DNA of 62,462 nt, from NCBI GenBank assembly GCA_946482075.1, contig CAMLQG010000008.1, positions 1 through 62,462 on the forward strand. The letters are read 5' to 3'. Below, one piece after another: positions 27,885 to 36,039 of the stretch (within the stretch, counting starts at the first letter, position 1; each line of letters opens with the position of its first letter). Made by a program: the position numbers and the translations under genes. The stretch comes from an uncultured Erythrobacteraceae bacterium (lineage in GTDB: Bacteria; Pseudomonadota; Alphaproteobacteria; Sphingomonadales; Sphingomonadaceae). The notes beneath the pieces are model-generated. The model was not told the DNA's origin. It was given only the letters and a program-made list of their open reading frames with translations, and made no database searches.

Positions 27885-29177
27885 GTGACGCGCGGTGCGC
27901 GCGCGCTTGTCGTGTGCCCGGATATCCGTACGAAACGTGTTGCGATCGATGCGGAAACGCGGCTGGAAGAAGCCTGCAATCTGGCATTGGCGATCGGCAT
28001 CGAGGTCGTGGACGGTATCGTCTTCCCCGTGCGCGACGTCAGGCCCGGCACCTTGTTCGGCGAAGGGCAGATCGAGCGGATCGCCACGGCTTGCGAACAA
28101 GACCAGGCGGAACTCCTGATCGTGGACGGTGCGCTGTCCCCGATCCAGCAGCGCAATCTGGAAGAACGCCTCAAGCGCAAGGTGATCGATCGTACTGGCC
28201 TGATCCTCGAAATCTTCGGGGAACGTGCGGCTACGGCGGAAGGGCGTTTGCAGGTTGAACTCGCCCATCTCGATTACCAACAGAGCCGCCTCGTGCGCAG
28301 CTGGACTCACCTCGAGCGACAGAGGGGTGGTTTCGGCTTCTTGGGGGGGCCGGGCGAAACGCAGATCGAGGCCGATCGCCGCATGATCCGCACGCGGATG
28401 GCCCAATTGCGCAAGGAGCTCGATCAGGTGCGGCGCACGCGCGCGCTCCATCGCGAAAGGCGGGGAAGGGCGCCCTGGCCGGTCGTCGCTCTGGTGGGCT
28501 ACACCAACGCCGGAAAGTCCACGCTGTTCAATCACCTGACCGGGGCGGGGGTGATGGCCGAGGACCTGCTGTTCGCCACGCTGGACCCGACGATGCGGGC
28601 GATCCGGCTTCCCGGCGTGGAAAAGGCGATCCTCTCCGATACGGTGGGGTTCATCTCGGATCTTCCGACACAGCTCGTCGCAGCCTTCCGCGCCACTCTG
28701 GAAGAAGTCACTGCGGCGGACGTGGTCGTCCATGTTCGCGACATTGCGAGCCCCCACAGCACGGTTCAGAAAAGCCAGGTGATCGAGGTTCTGACCGAAT
28801 TGGGTGTGATCGATCCGGAGGAGGGCGGTTCGACCGCACCCATTGTCGAGATCTGGAACAAATGGGACCTTCTCGACGAGGATCAGGTGCGCGAATTATC
28901 GGCCATCGCCGAGAACGAGGAAAATATCGTTCCGCTGTCGGCTGTCACCGGCCTCGGCATGGACGGTTTGCGGGAGCGGCTCGGCAAGCTACTGACCGAA
29001 GGTGCGAGAATTCATGAATTCGTACTGCCGGCCAGCGACGGCCAGCGGATCGCCTGGCTGCATGCCCATGGCGATGTGATCACGGAATGCGATGCGGGGA
29101 TCGACGAGGATGGCCCGCAGCGCCGGCTCGAAGTGCGCCTCACGCAGCGGGAACTAGGCCGGTTCGTCAGCCTCTGA
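27885..29177 (+). CDS. hflX: GTPase HflX
   Basis: This protein of about 430 residues is a ribosome-associated GTPase that splits or rescues stalled ribosomes. It has the N-terminal HflX nucleotide-binding domain (FGEGQIERIA, VIDRTGLILEIF), the conserved GGPGETQIEADRR and the G domain with GYTNAGKST, DPTMRAI and DTVGFISDLP. The nearest conventional start is GTG at 27885. A CTG at 27855, preceded by GAGGACGA and overlapping the hfq stop, would add ten residues ([10 protein letters not shown]) that look like HflX N-termini. The last 24 bases overlap the convergent mazG. Confidence 0.95.
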   Translation: MTRGARALVVCPDIRTKRVAIDAETRLEEACNLALAIGIEVVDGIVFPVRDVRPGTLFGEGQIERIATACEQDQAELLIVDGALSPIQQRNLEERLKRKVIDRTGLILEIFGERAATAEGRLQVELAHLDYQQSRLVRSWTHLERQRGGFGFLGGPGETQIEADRRMIRTRMAQLRKELDQVRRTRALHRERRGRAPWPVVALVGYTNAGKSTLFNHLTGAGVMAEDLLFATLDPTMRAIRLPGVEKAILSDTVGFISDLPTQLVAAFRATLEEVTAADVVVHVRDIASPHSTVQKSQVIEVLTELGVIDPEEGGSTAPIVEIWNKWDLLDEDQVRELSAIAENEENIVPLSAVTGLGMDGLRERLGKLLTEGARIHEFVLPASDGQRIAWLHAHGDVITECDAGIDEDGPQRRLEVRLTQRELGRFVSL

Positions 29178-29918
29178 AGCCTTGATCCGCTGCCACAGCG
29201 CCTCCTGCTGATCGGGTGAGAGCGATCCCATGGCGCTTTCGGCAAGCGCTTCCATGGCCCGGTAACGCCGCTCGAACTTGATATTGGCGGCGCGCAACGC
29301 ATCTTCGGCGTCCAGGCCATAGGCGCGGACGAGATTGACCGCGGCGAAGAGCAGGTCGCCTGCTTCCTCGATCTTCTTCTCTGGCGGCGCTTCGGCGAGT
29401 TCACGGATTTCCTCGGCGACCTTGTCCGCAGGGCCCTGTGGGTCCGGCCAGTCGAAGCCATCACGCGCCGCGCGCTTCTGCAGCTTTTCGGCGCGCATCA
29501 AGGCCGGGAGCGCCTGGGCGACGCCATCCATCGCGCTCCGAGCGCCCTTGGCGGCTCGCTCGGCTTCCTTGATGGCTTCCCAGCGGGCCTCACGATCCTG
29601 CGTGGCGCCTGTGCCGAAGATGTGGGGGTGCCGGGCTTCCATCTTGGCCGAGATCGTTTCGGCGACCGCATCGAAATCGAATTCACCGGCTTCTTGAGCC
29701 ATCCGGGAATGGAACACCACCTGGAGCAGCAAATCGCCGAGTTCATCACGGAGATCGTGGAGATCGCCGCGCTGGATCGCATCCGCAACTTCGTAGGCCT
29801 CCTCGATCGTATACGGCATGATCGTGGCGAATGTCTGCGCGCGATCCCATTCGCAGCCGTTCTCCGGATCGCGGAGGCGGGCCATTATCGAGAGGAGGCG
29901 ATCGATCGGTCGAGACAT
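29154..29918 (-). CDS. mazG: Nucleoside triphosphate pyrophosphohydrolase MazG
   Basis: This 254-residue enzyme hydrolyses NTPs to NMPs and cleans up damaged nucleotides. Two MazG domains are visible. The first has TIEEAYEVADAI and DLRDELGDLLLQVVFHSRMA (the EExxE and ExxD metal motifs); the second has KVAEEIRELAEAP and EEAGDLLFAAVNLVRAYG. Length is normal for the duplicated form. The gene converges on hflX with a 24-base overlap. Its upstream sequence is very AT-rich (see 29928-29941). Confidence 0.95.
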   Translation of the reverse strand: MSRPIDRLLSIMARLRDPENGCEWDRAQTFATIMPYTIEEAYEVADAIQRGDLHDLRDELGDLLLQVVFHSRMAQEAGEFDFDAVAETISAKMEARHPHIFGTGATQDREARWEAIKEAERAAKGARSAMDGVAQALPALMRAEKLQKRAARDGFDWPDPQGPADKVAEEIRELAEAPPEKKIEEAGDLLFAAVNLVRAYGLDAEDALRAANIKFERRYRAMEALAESAMGSLSPDQQEALWQRIKASEADEPA

Positions 29919-29927
29919 ATTGGAATG

Positions 29928-29941
29928 ATAATATATATTAT
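29928..29941. promoter_or_regulatory. AT-only palindrome upstream of mazG
   Basis: ATAATATATATTAT is a perfect 14-base palindrome 10 bases before the mazG start, in a GC-rich genome. It may hold the mazG -10 region or an operator, but no function can be shown from sequence. Confidence 0.35.
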
Positions 29942-29986
29942 GTTAAATAAATATGGAGTATGAAGGGTTGGGATGGTCCGAGCCCC

Positions 29987-30160
29987 TCACGCAGGATGAA
30001 CCTGGCTGATGATGAACGCCACCACCAGGAAGATCACGATCCATATCGCGCCCATCTTCACTATCGTCGAGGTTGGAAGCCGGCGCGATCGCAGGGCTGC
30101 CAGCGGCAGGATCAGCGCTAGCGCCACGAAGACGATCGATAGCCAGGCGTTCGAGCTCAT
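29987..30160 (-). CDS. Small two-helix membrane protein, coupled to the MBL gene
   Basis: This 57-residue ORF starts MSSNAWLSIVFVALALILP, continues with a short basic loop (RSRRLPT) and a second helix around WIVIFLVVAFIIS, and ends QVHPA. Its ATG overlaps the stop of the MBL-fold gene (ATGA), which is strong evidence that it is translated. It fits two transmembrane segments with the loop inside. No homologous family is recognised. It is the last gene of the leftward run before the AT-rich gap and mazG. Confidence 0.75.
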   Translation of the reverse strand: MSSNAWLSIVFVALALILPLAALRSRRLPTSTIVKMGAIWIVIFLVVAFIISQVHPA

Positions 30161-30924
30161 GCCGCAAGTTCCAGACCATCATAGCCGACGATGACACTCT
30201 CCGGTACCTGATCGACCAGCGTTCGATAATCCATGCTGTTGTCGAGATGCGTCAATACCGTGCGGCCGGCGCCGCACCGCTGTGCGAGATCCATCGCCAT
30301 GTCGAGATTGGCGTGCGTGGGATGCGGCTTGCGGCGCAGACAATCGACGACGAGTATGCCCACATTCTCGAAAAGTTCGACCATTTCCGAGGTTATGTCG
30401 CTGAAATCGGTAGCATAACCTATTGATTTATCGGATATATCAAAGCGATATGCGGTGCTTTGCGCGGGCCCATGGGGCATCTGGCAATAATCGATCCCGA
30501 TCCCGGCGAAAATCCGCAGCCGATCGAGCGTTTCGAGGGTCACGATCGTCGGATATCCGAACTGGCCGGCAAAGACGTAGCCGAAGCGCTGCCGCAGCCG
30601 GCGTACGGTTTCCTCCGCGGCGAAGCCCGGTAGCGGCCCGCTCCGCGAATAGCGTAAGGGCCGCAGATCATCGATGCCGTGGCAGTGGTCGGCATGGTCA
30701 TGCGTCCAGAATACGGCATCGAGCCGGTCGATATCGTGTTCCAGCAACTGGGCACGCAGATCGGGCGACGTGTCGATCAGCAGCCGCGCCCCCTCATCGC
30801 TTTCGATGATCAGCGACACTCGCGTCCGGCGATTGCGGCTTTCGTTGGGATCGCAGGCGCCCCAATCTCCACCGACCCGTGGCACGCCGGACGACGTGCC
30901 CGATCCCAGCATGATCAGCTTCAC
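30157..30924 (-). CDS. MBL-fold metallohydrolase (PhnP-like)
   Basis: This 255-residue protein has the metallo-beta-lactamase fold metal motif FWTHDHADHCHGIDDLR, the start MKLIMLGSGTSSGVPRVGG typical of the PhnP-like/RNase Z-like subgroup, and a late HLDNSMDY supplying the last histidine. PhnP cleaves cyclic ribose phosphates, but no phn genes are nearby, so the substrate is unknown. The start overlaps the TatD stop (ATGA), and the stop overlaps a small membrane protein start. Confidence 0.85.
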   Translation of the reverse strand: MKLIMLGSGTSSGVPRVGGDWGACDPNESRNRRTRVSLIIESDEGARLLIDTSPDLRAQLLEHDIDRLDAVFWTHDHADHCHGIDDLRPLRYSRSGPLPGFAAEETVRRLRQRFGYVFAGQFGYPTIVTLETLDRLRIFAGIGIDYCQMPHGPAQSTAYRFDISDKSIGYATDFSDITSEMVELFENVGILVVDCLRRKPHPTHANLDMAMDLAQRCGAGRTVLTHLDNSMDYRTLVDQVPESVIVGYDGLELAA

Positions 30925-31697
30925 GCGGCAGCCCTGGTGAACAGCTGGTGGAAATTGCGTGTCGTCGTTTCCGCCAGCGCTTCGGTTTCCACGCTGCGGA
31001 GCTGCGCCACGAAGGCTGCGGTGTTCGCGACGAAAGCCGGCTCACAGGTCTTGCCGCGATGCGGAACGGGGGCGAGGAAGGGTGCGTCGGTTTCGACCAG
31101 CAGCCGATCTTGTGGCAATTCTGCAGCGATTTCCTGTAGTTCGTGGGCATTCTTGAATGTCACGATGCCGGATAGCGAGATCGTGAGGCCGAGGTCGAGC
31201 ATCTTGCGCGCGAAGCCAGCGGAAGCAGTGAAACAATGGATGAGGGCGGGAAAGGCCCCCTTCTCCATCTCATCGGCCAGGATTGCCGCCGTATCCTCTT
31301 CCGCATCGCGGGTGTGAACGATCAGCGGCAGGCCTGTCATGCGCGCCACGCCGACATGCACGCGGAACAGCGCCTGCTGCACCGCGCGGTCCGACTTGTC
31401 ATAGTAATAGTCGAGCCCGGTTTCCCCGATCCCGATCACTTTCGGATGTTCGGCGGCTTCGAGCAGCGCTGCGGTACCGAGATCGGCATGGGCGTCGGCT
31501 TCATGCGGATGAATCCCCACGCTGGCCCAGACATCGCTTTCCCGCTCGGCCGTACCGACCACGCGCTCCCACTCCCCGCGTCGTGTCGAGATGTTGAGGA
31601 AGCCCCCAACCCCCGAAGCTCTCGCTCGCGCGAGGACGCCCTGCTGATCTTCGGAAAGGCCGGGATATTCGAGATGGCAGTGGGAATCGATCAGCAT
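30921..31697 (-). CDS. TatD-family metal-dependent hydrolase
   Basis: This 258-residue TIM-barrel protein has the family motifs MLIDSHCHLEYP, ASVGIHPHEAD, VIGIGETGLDYYY, LPLIVHTRDAEEDT, PALIHCFTAS and RLLVETDAPFLAP. TatD proteins are Mg-dependent DNases or D-aminoacyl deacylase-like hydrolases. It is coupled to metG (TGATG overlap), the common bacterial metG-tatD-MBL order. Confidence 0.95.
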   Translation of the reverse strand: MLIDSHCHLEYPGLSEDQQGVLARARASGVGGFLNISTRRGEWERVVGTAERESDVWASVGIHPHEADAHADLGTAALLEAAEHPKVIGIGETGLDYYYDKSDRAVQQALFRVHVGVARMTGLPLIVHTRDAEEDTAAILADEMEKGAFPALIHCFTASAGFARKMLDLGLTISLSGIVTFKNAHELQEIAAELPQDRLLVETDAPFLAPVPHRGKTCEPAFVANTAAFVAQLRSVETEALAETTTRNFHQLFTRAAA

Positions 31698-33244
31698 CAG
31701 ATCGATTCCTCGCTTAGTTCGAGTCGGGGAAATGCCGGAGTAGGACTATCCACGGTGATCGATCCAAGCGAAAGGTCGGCTTCCAAGGCTTTGAAATCGC
31801 GCTGGTCTGCCGGGATACCGAGAGCGTCGAGGATCTTGGCCGAGGCGGCCGGCGTTACCGGCGACACGGCGACTGCGAGATCGCGGATGCAGCCGCATAG
31901 CGTAGCCAGTACTCGCTGCATCCGCTCCGGATCGGTCTTGCGCAGGGCCCAAGGCGCCTGTTCGTCGACATAGGCATTGCAGGCGAATACGGCCTGCATC
32001 CAGGCTTCGAGGCCTACGGAGAAAGCCAGGCGTTCGAAAGCGTCCGGCAACTCCTCGCGGCAGGCGGTCCGCACTTTGGTCCGCAAGGCATCATCCACCG
32101 GCTGAACGGGAGATTCCGCCGTAAATCCGCCATCACAATTCTTAGCGATGAACGACATAACGCGCTGTGCAAGATTGCCGAAACTGTTGGCCAGCTCTGC
32201 ATTTCCGCGACTTACGATCGCTTCTTGTGAATAGCTGCCATCTTGACCGAACGCGAACTCGCGCAGCAGGAAATAGCGCAGGACATCGACTCCGAACCGT
32301 TCGGCCAGTTCCATCGGATCGGTCACATTGCCGAGCGACTTCGATTCCTTCTGCCCACGATTGAGCAGGAAACCATGACCGAAGATCTGCTTCGGCAGCG
32401 CGATCCCGGCGCTCATGAGGAAGGCGGGCCAGTAGACCGCGTGGAAGCGGACGATATCCTTGCCGATTAGGTGGATATCGGCGGGCCAGAACTTGGCGAA
32501 ATCCTCCGTGTCGTCGGGATAGCCGAGACCGGTGAGGTAGTTGGTCAGCGCGTCGACCCAGACATACATCACATGGTCGTGCGCCCCGGGTAATTTCACA
32601 CCCCAGTCGAAGCTCGTCCGCGAAACGGAAAGATCCCGTAGACCGCCTTCCACGAAGCGGGCGACTTCGTTCCTGCGGCTTTCCGGGCGGATGAAATCCG
32701 GATTGTCGCGATAGAGCGCGAGCAGCGGCTCCTGATATTTCGACAGGCGGAAGAACCAGCTTTCCTCCACCGTCCATTCTACGGGTGTGCCTTGGGGTGA
32801 AAGCTTCTCGCCCCCCTCCCCGGCGATCAGTTCGCTCTCGTCGTAATAGGCTTCGTCGCGGATCGAGTACCAGCCTTCGTAGCGGTCCAAGTAGAGATCG
32901 CCATTGGCCTCCATCGCCTGCCACAGGGCTTGGCTCGCGCGGTGATGATCGTCTTCGGTCGTACGGATGAAACGATCGTATCGGATATTCAAGGTGTCGA
33001 ACAGCTCTCTGAAATAGCCCGACATTTCATCAGCCAGTGCGCGCGGTGTCATGCCGAGGTCACGCGCCTTCTGCGCCATTTTCAGCCCATGTTCGTCCGT
33101 ACCGGTCTGGAAGCGGACTTCACGGCCTCTCAACCGCTGGAACCGGGCTACGACGTCGGCCGCGATCGTTTCGTAGGCATGGCCGATATGCGGCTTGCCG
33201 TTGGGGTAATGGATCGCGGTGGTGATATAGAAAGGGTCAGCCAT
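31697..33244 (-). CDS. metG: Methionyl-tRNA synthetase
   Basis: This 515-residue class I synthetase charges tRNA-Met. The HIGH motif is in YPNGKPHIGHAYE. The second signature, usually KMSKS, reads KESKS in RGQKESKSLGNV. The zinc-finger insertion of the long forms is absent, so it is the short type without a C-terminal dimerisation domain. The GTDEHG block and the C-terminal anticodon helices (EAWMQAVFACNAYVDEQAPW) are present. It overlaps holB by 8 bases upstream and tatD by one base downstream. Confidence 0.96.
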   Translation of the reverse strand: MADPFYITTAIHYPNGKPHIGHAYETIAADVVARFQRLRGREVRFQTGTDEHGLKMAQKARDLGMTPRALADEMSGYFRELFDTLNIRYDRFIRTTEDDHHRASQALWQAMEANGDLYLDRYEGWYSIRDEAYYDESELIAGEGGEKLSPQGTPVEWTVEESWFFRLSKYQEPLLALYRDNPDFIRPESRRNEVARFVEGGLRDLSVSRTSFDWGVKLPGAHDHVMYVWVDALTNYLTGLGYPDDTEDFAKFWPADIHLIGKDIVRFHAVYWPAFLMSAGIALPKQIFGHGFLLNRGQKESKSLGNVTDPMELAERFGVDVLRYFLLREFAFGQDGSYSQEAIVSRGNAELANSFGNLAQRVMSFIAKNCDGGFTAESPVQPVDDALRTKVRTACREELPDAFERLAFSVGLEAWMQAVFACNAYVDEQAPWALRKTDPERMQRVLATLCGCIRDLAVAVSPVTPAASAKILDALGIPADQRDFKALEADLSLGSITVDSPTPAFPRLELSEESI

Positions 33245-34193
33245 GGGCCGGTTCCCTATCTATCGCCGCCGAGGCGAGCAACCCGCCGATTTCCATGATC
33301 AGCAATGCGGGATCGAAATTATAAGTCGGCGCCTGGGATGAGAGGCGCACGAGGCTTGAATGGGCCTCCACCAGATGGGGGAGGTTCGCCATGGTCGCCA
33401 TAGGCATTTTCGCAGCCAGGACACCTCTTGCGAGGTCGATTGCCGCCAATACGCGTTCGCGGTCGGGGCGGGTGCCGATCGCTTCGGAAAGCTCTCCGCG
33501 CAGAGCGAACCGTCCATCCCCCTGAGTCGCGATCCGGTCCATCAGGGCGTGGAGCTTCGCAAGATCGTCCTCGAGATAACGCAGGGCCGCGCCGGGCGAT
33601 CCGGCGGCCGCTTTTACGGCCAGGTCGCGCGTGGCTGGATCGACGCCCCGATCCCGCAACATCGCGTCGATCTCTTGATCGGGCAGCGCGGGAAAACGCA
33701 GCATCCGGCAGCGCGAACGGATCGTCGCGAGCAGCCGGCCCGGACGATGGGTGATGAGCAGGAAGAAAGAGCCAACCGGCGGTTCTTCCAGGCTTTTCAG
33801 TAAGGCGTTGGAGGCGGGCTTCTCCAGATCATCCGCCGGATCGACGATGATCGCTCTGCGGCTTCCCAGCGTAGGGCGTGTCGTCAGCCGCTGCTGCATC
33901 TCGCGGATCTGGTTGATTCCGATACTGCGCTTCACTTGGAAGGGTTTCCCTTCCTCGCGCTTCTTCTCCTCGTCCTGATTGGCGGGGAGATGGCTGAGGA
34001 TGATGATGTCGGGATGGTTTCCTGCCGGTTGCGGGATGCCCGGTTCGGCAACGAGCTGGCGTGCGGCGGCCAGCGCGAAATCCGCCTTGCCGAGCCCCGG
34101 ACGGCCAGAGAGGATCCAGCCATGATGCATCCGGCCGCCATCCATCGCGGCCTGCCATGCGCGCCACGCGTCCTCATGGCCCCGCGCGATCAC
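33237..34193 (-). CDS. holB: DNA polymerase III subunit delta prime
   Basis: This 318-residue clamp-loader subunit shows HHGWILSGRPGLGKADFALA (Walker A-like) near the start, followed by IREMQQRLTTRPTLGSRRAII, LEKPASNALLKSLEEPP and LLITHRPGRLLATIRSRCRM, the last including the SRC motif. The zinc-binding cysteines of DnaX are not seen, consistent with delta prime. It is started by GTG, overlapping the tmk stop (GTGA). The tmk-holB-metG-tatD order is widely conserved. Confidence 0.93.
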   Translation of the reverse strand: MIARGHEDAWRAWQAAMDGGRMHHGWILSGRPGLGKADFALAAARQLVAEPGIPQPAGNHPDIIILSHLPANQDEEKKREEGKPFQVKRSIGINQIREMQQRLTTRPTLGSRRAIIVDPADDLEKPASNALLKSLEEPPVGSFFLLITHRPGRLLATIRSRCRMLRFPALPDQEIDAMLRDRGVDPATRDLAVKAAAGSPGAALRYLEDDLAKLHALMDRIATQGDGRFALRGELSEAIGTRPDRERVLAAIDLARGVLAAKMPMATMANLPHLVEAHSSLVRLSSQAPTYNFDPALLIMEIGGLLASAAIDREPAHG

Positions 34194-34837
34194 GCGCTTT
34201 CACCGAGCAGGGGAGCGATCGCGTCCATGATCCGCTGATGCGTCTGTTCGAGCGATCCGGAGCCATCGATTCGCACGAAGCGTCGCGGCTCTGCCGCGGC
34301 GATTCGCGCGAAGGCCTGGGCAACCTTCGCATGATAGGCTGCGTTGCGGCCTTCGATGTTGTCGGCCTGGGCGGGATTGCGCGACGAGACCCGCTCCGCG
34401 GTAACCGATGCGGGCACTTCGATCAGCAGAGTCATGTCCGGCATCAGGCCCCCGCTGCCGATCCGATGGAGTTCGAGCAAATCCTCGTCCGCCAGCCCGC
34501 CGCCGCCGCCCTGATAGGCCCGCGTGGAATCGATGAAGCGATCGCAGATCACCCATGTTCCGGCATCGAGCGCGGGCCTGATGCGCCATTCGACGTGATC
34601 AGCGCGCGCGGCGGCAAAAAGCAGCGCTTCGGCCCGAGGGTGCCAGCCATCCGTTCGCCCGGCCCTGCCATGGTGCAGGATCAGTTCGCGAATGGCTTCC
34701 GCTCCGCCCGTGCCGCCGGGCTCGCGTGTCAGGTCGGTTTCTATCCCCTTCGCTGCAAGCGCATCCGCCAGCAGGCGGGACTGGGTCGATTTGCCGACTC
34801 CTTCTCCGCCTTCCAACGTGATGAACTTGCCGCGCAT
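34190..34837 (-). CDS. tmk: Thymidylate kinase
   Basis: This 215-residue enzyme phosphorylates dTMP to dTDP. Walker A is FITLEGGEGVGKSTQ, the DR(Y/F) motif is CDRFIDSTRAYQGGG, and TDLTREPGGT is the dTMP-binding block. I chose the ATG at 34837, which overlaps the stop of the upstream carboxypeptidase gene (TGATG). The frame is open further but the extension lies inside that gene. Confidence 0.95.
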   Translation of the reverse strand: MRGKFITLEGGEGVGKSTQSRLLADALAAKGIETDLTREPGGTGGAEAIRELILHHGRAGRTDGWHPRAEALLFAAARADHVEWRIRPALDAGTWVICDRFIDSTRAYQGGGGGLADEDLLELHRIGSGGLMPDMTLLIEVPASVTAERVSSRNPAQADNIEGRNAAYHAKVAQAFARIAAAEPRRFVRIDGSGSLEQTHQRIMDAIAPLLGESA

Positions 34838-36006
34838 CAGGCCACGAGCCCATAGAGCCCATTGCGCACCCGCTGCCAGAAATTGGCGGAAGGAACCCCC
34901 TTCGTCGCCACCAGCGGCACGCGATAGATGCCCTGACCCTTCACGTTGATCTCCAACTCCGCCACCGGCGCGCCGGCCGCGATCGGCGCCTGTAGCGGGC
35001 CCTTGTAGCGCAAGGAGAGAGAAACGTCCGTCTTCTTGCCCGCCGGCGTGAGATAATAGACCGGGGTGGACGATTTCAGACCGACTTTGACATCCGCCCC
35101 GCCCTGTACGCGGGCGCTTCCCAGGATCGAGCCTGCCGGGAACAGTGGGTGCTTGTCGAACGCCTGGAACCCCCATTCCATGAACTGCCGGGCGGCCTGT
35201 CGCCGTGCCTGGCCTGTATCCACTCCGGCGAGGACCATCACCAAGCGCTGGCCATGGCGTGTCGCCGTGCCGAGGAAGCCGTAACCCGCCTGCCGCGTGA
35301 ACCCGGTCTTGATCCCATCCGCGCCGGGGACCACGCCGGTGATGGGATCATGGTTGTTTTGCGTGATGCCTTTGAACACCATGCTGTGATGGCCGAAATA
35401 TCGGCGATACAGATCCGGATGCCTGGTCAGCAGGGCGCGGGCCAGCGTAGCAAGATCCTGGGCGGTGACGTAGGTCCGCCCTTCGTCCATCCAGCCATTG
35501 GGCGTGCCGAAATGGCTGTCGGCCATGCCCAGTTCGCGCGCCGTGCTGTTCATCAGCGCAACCCATTTCGCCACCGAACCGACTGCGCCTTCGGCCAGAA
35601 CGATACAGCCGTCATTGGCCGACACAGTAGTGATGCCATGGAGGATCTGATCGACCGTCGCCCGGTCTCCGGCCTCCAGGAACATGGTCGAACCCTTGCG
35701 GCTCCATTCCTGCCCGGCGCCTGGGCTCATCGTGAAGACCTGATCAGGATGAAGCTTGCCTTCCTTGATCAGTTCGAAAGCGACGAAGGCGGTCATGACC
35801 TTGGTGATCGAGGCGGGAACGAAGCGCCTGCGGGGATCGCGCGCATAAAGCACTTGCCCGGTGGGAAGGTCCGCCATCAGCGCGATGGGGGCGACGTCTT
35901 CGGCGGGGATGGCAGGCACGGGCAAGGGAAGCATCTCTTCCCGCGCACCGGCAGGCACTGTCATGAGAAGGGCTGCCGGCAGGGCAAAGCGCAGATATCG
36001 TTTCAA
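34837..36006 (-). CDS. D-alanyl-D-alanine carboxypeptidase (PBP5/6-like)
   Basis: This 389-residue serine peptidase trims the terminal D-Ala of peptidoglycan stem peptides. A signal peptide (about 1-22) precedes the catalytic motifs: SITK (Ser66, Lys69) in RRFVPASITKVMTAF, SAN in TTVSANDGC and KTG in DGIKTGFTRQAG. A C-terminal beta-rich PBP5-type domain follows, ending in FWQRVRNGLYGLVA, which could be the amphipathic membrane anchor. It is followed by tmk with overlap, and preceded by the RlpA-like gene on the same strand. Confidence 0.94.
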   Translation of the reverse strand: MKRYLRFALPAALLMTVPAGAREEMLPLPVPAIPAEDVAPIALMADLPTGQVLYARDPRRRFVPASITKVMTAFVAFELIKEGKLHPDQVFTMSPGAGQEWSRKGSTMFLEAGDRATVDQILHGITTVSANDGCIVLAEGAVGSVAKWVALMNSTARELGMADSHFGTPNGWMDEGRTYVTAQDLATLARALLTRHPDLYRRYFGHHSMVFKGITQNNHDPITGVVPGADGIKTGFTRQAGYGFLGTATRHGQRLVMVLAGVDTGQARRQAARQFMEWGFQAFDKHPLFPAGSILGSARVQGGADVKVGLKSSTPVYYLTPAGKKTDVSLSLRYKGPLQAPIAAGAPVAELEINVKGQGIYRVPLVATKGVPSANFWQRVRNGLYGLVA

Positions 36007-36039
36007 TCGAACTCCTACCGCCCGCCGGCGGCAGGGCGC

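Noticed and set aside
29943..30197. An 84-codon ORF overlapping the MBL gene end
   Set aside because: It is a shadow frame with Gly/Ser/Asp-rich random composition; the real small gene is in another frame at 29987-30160.
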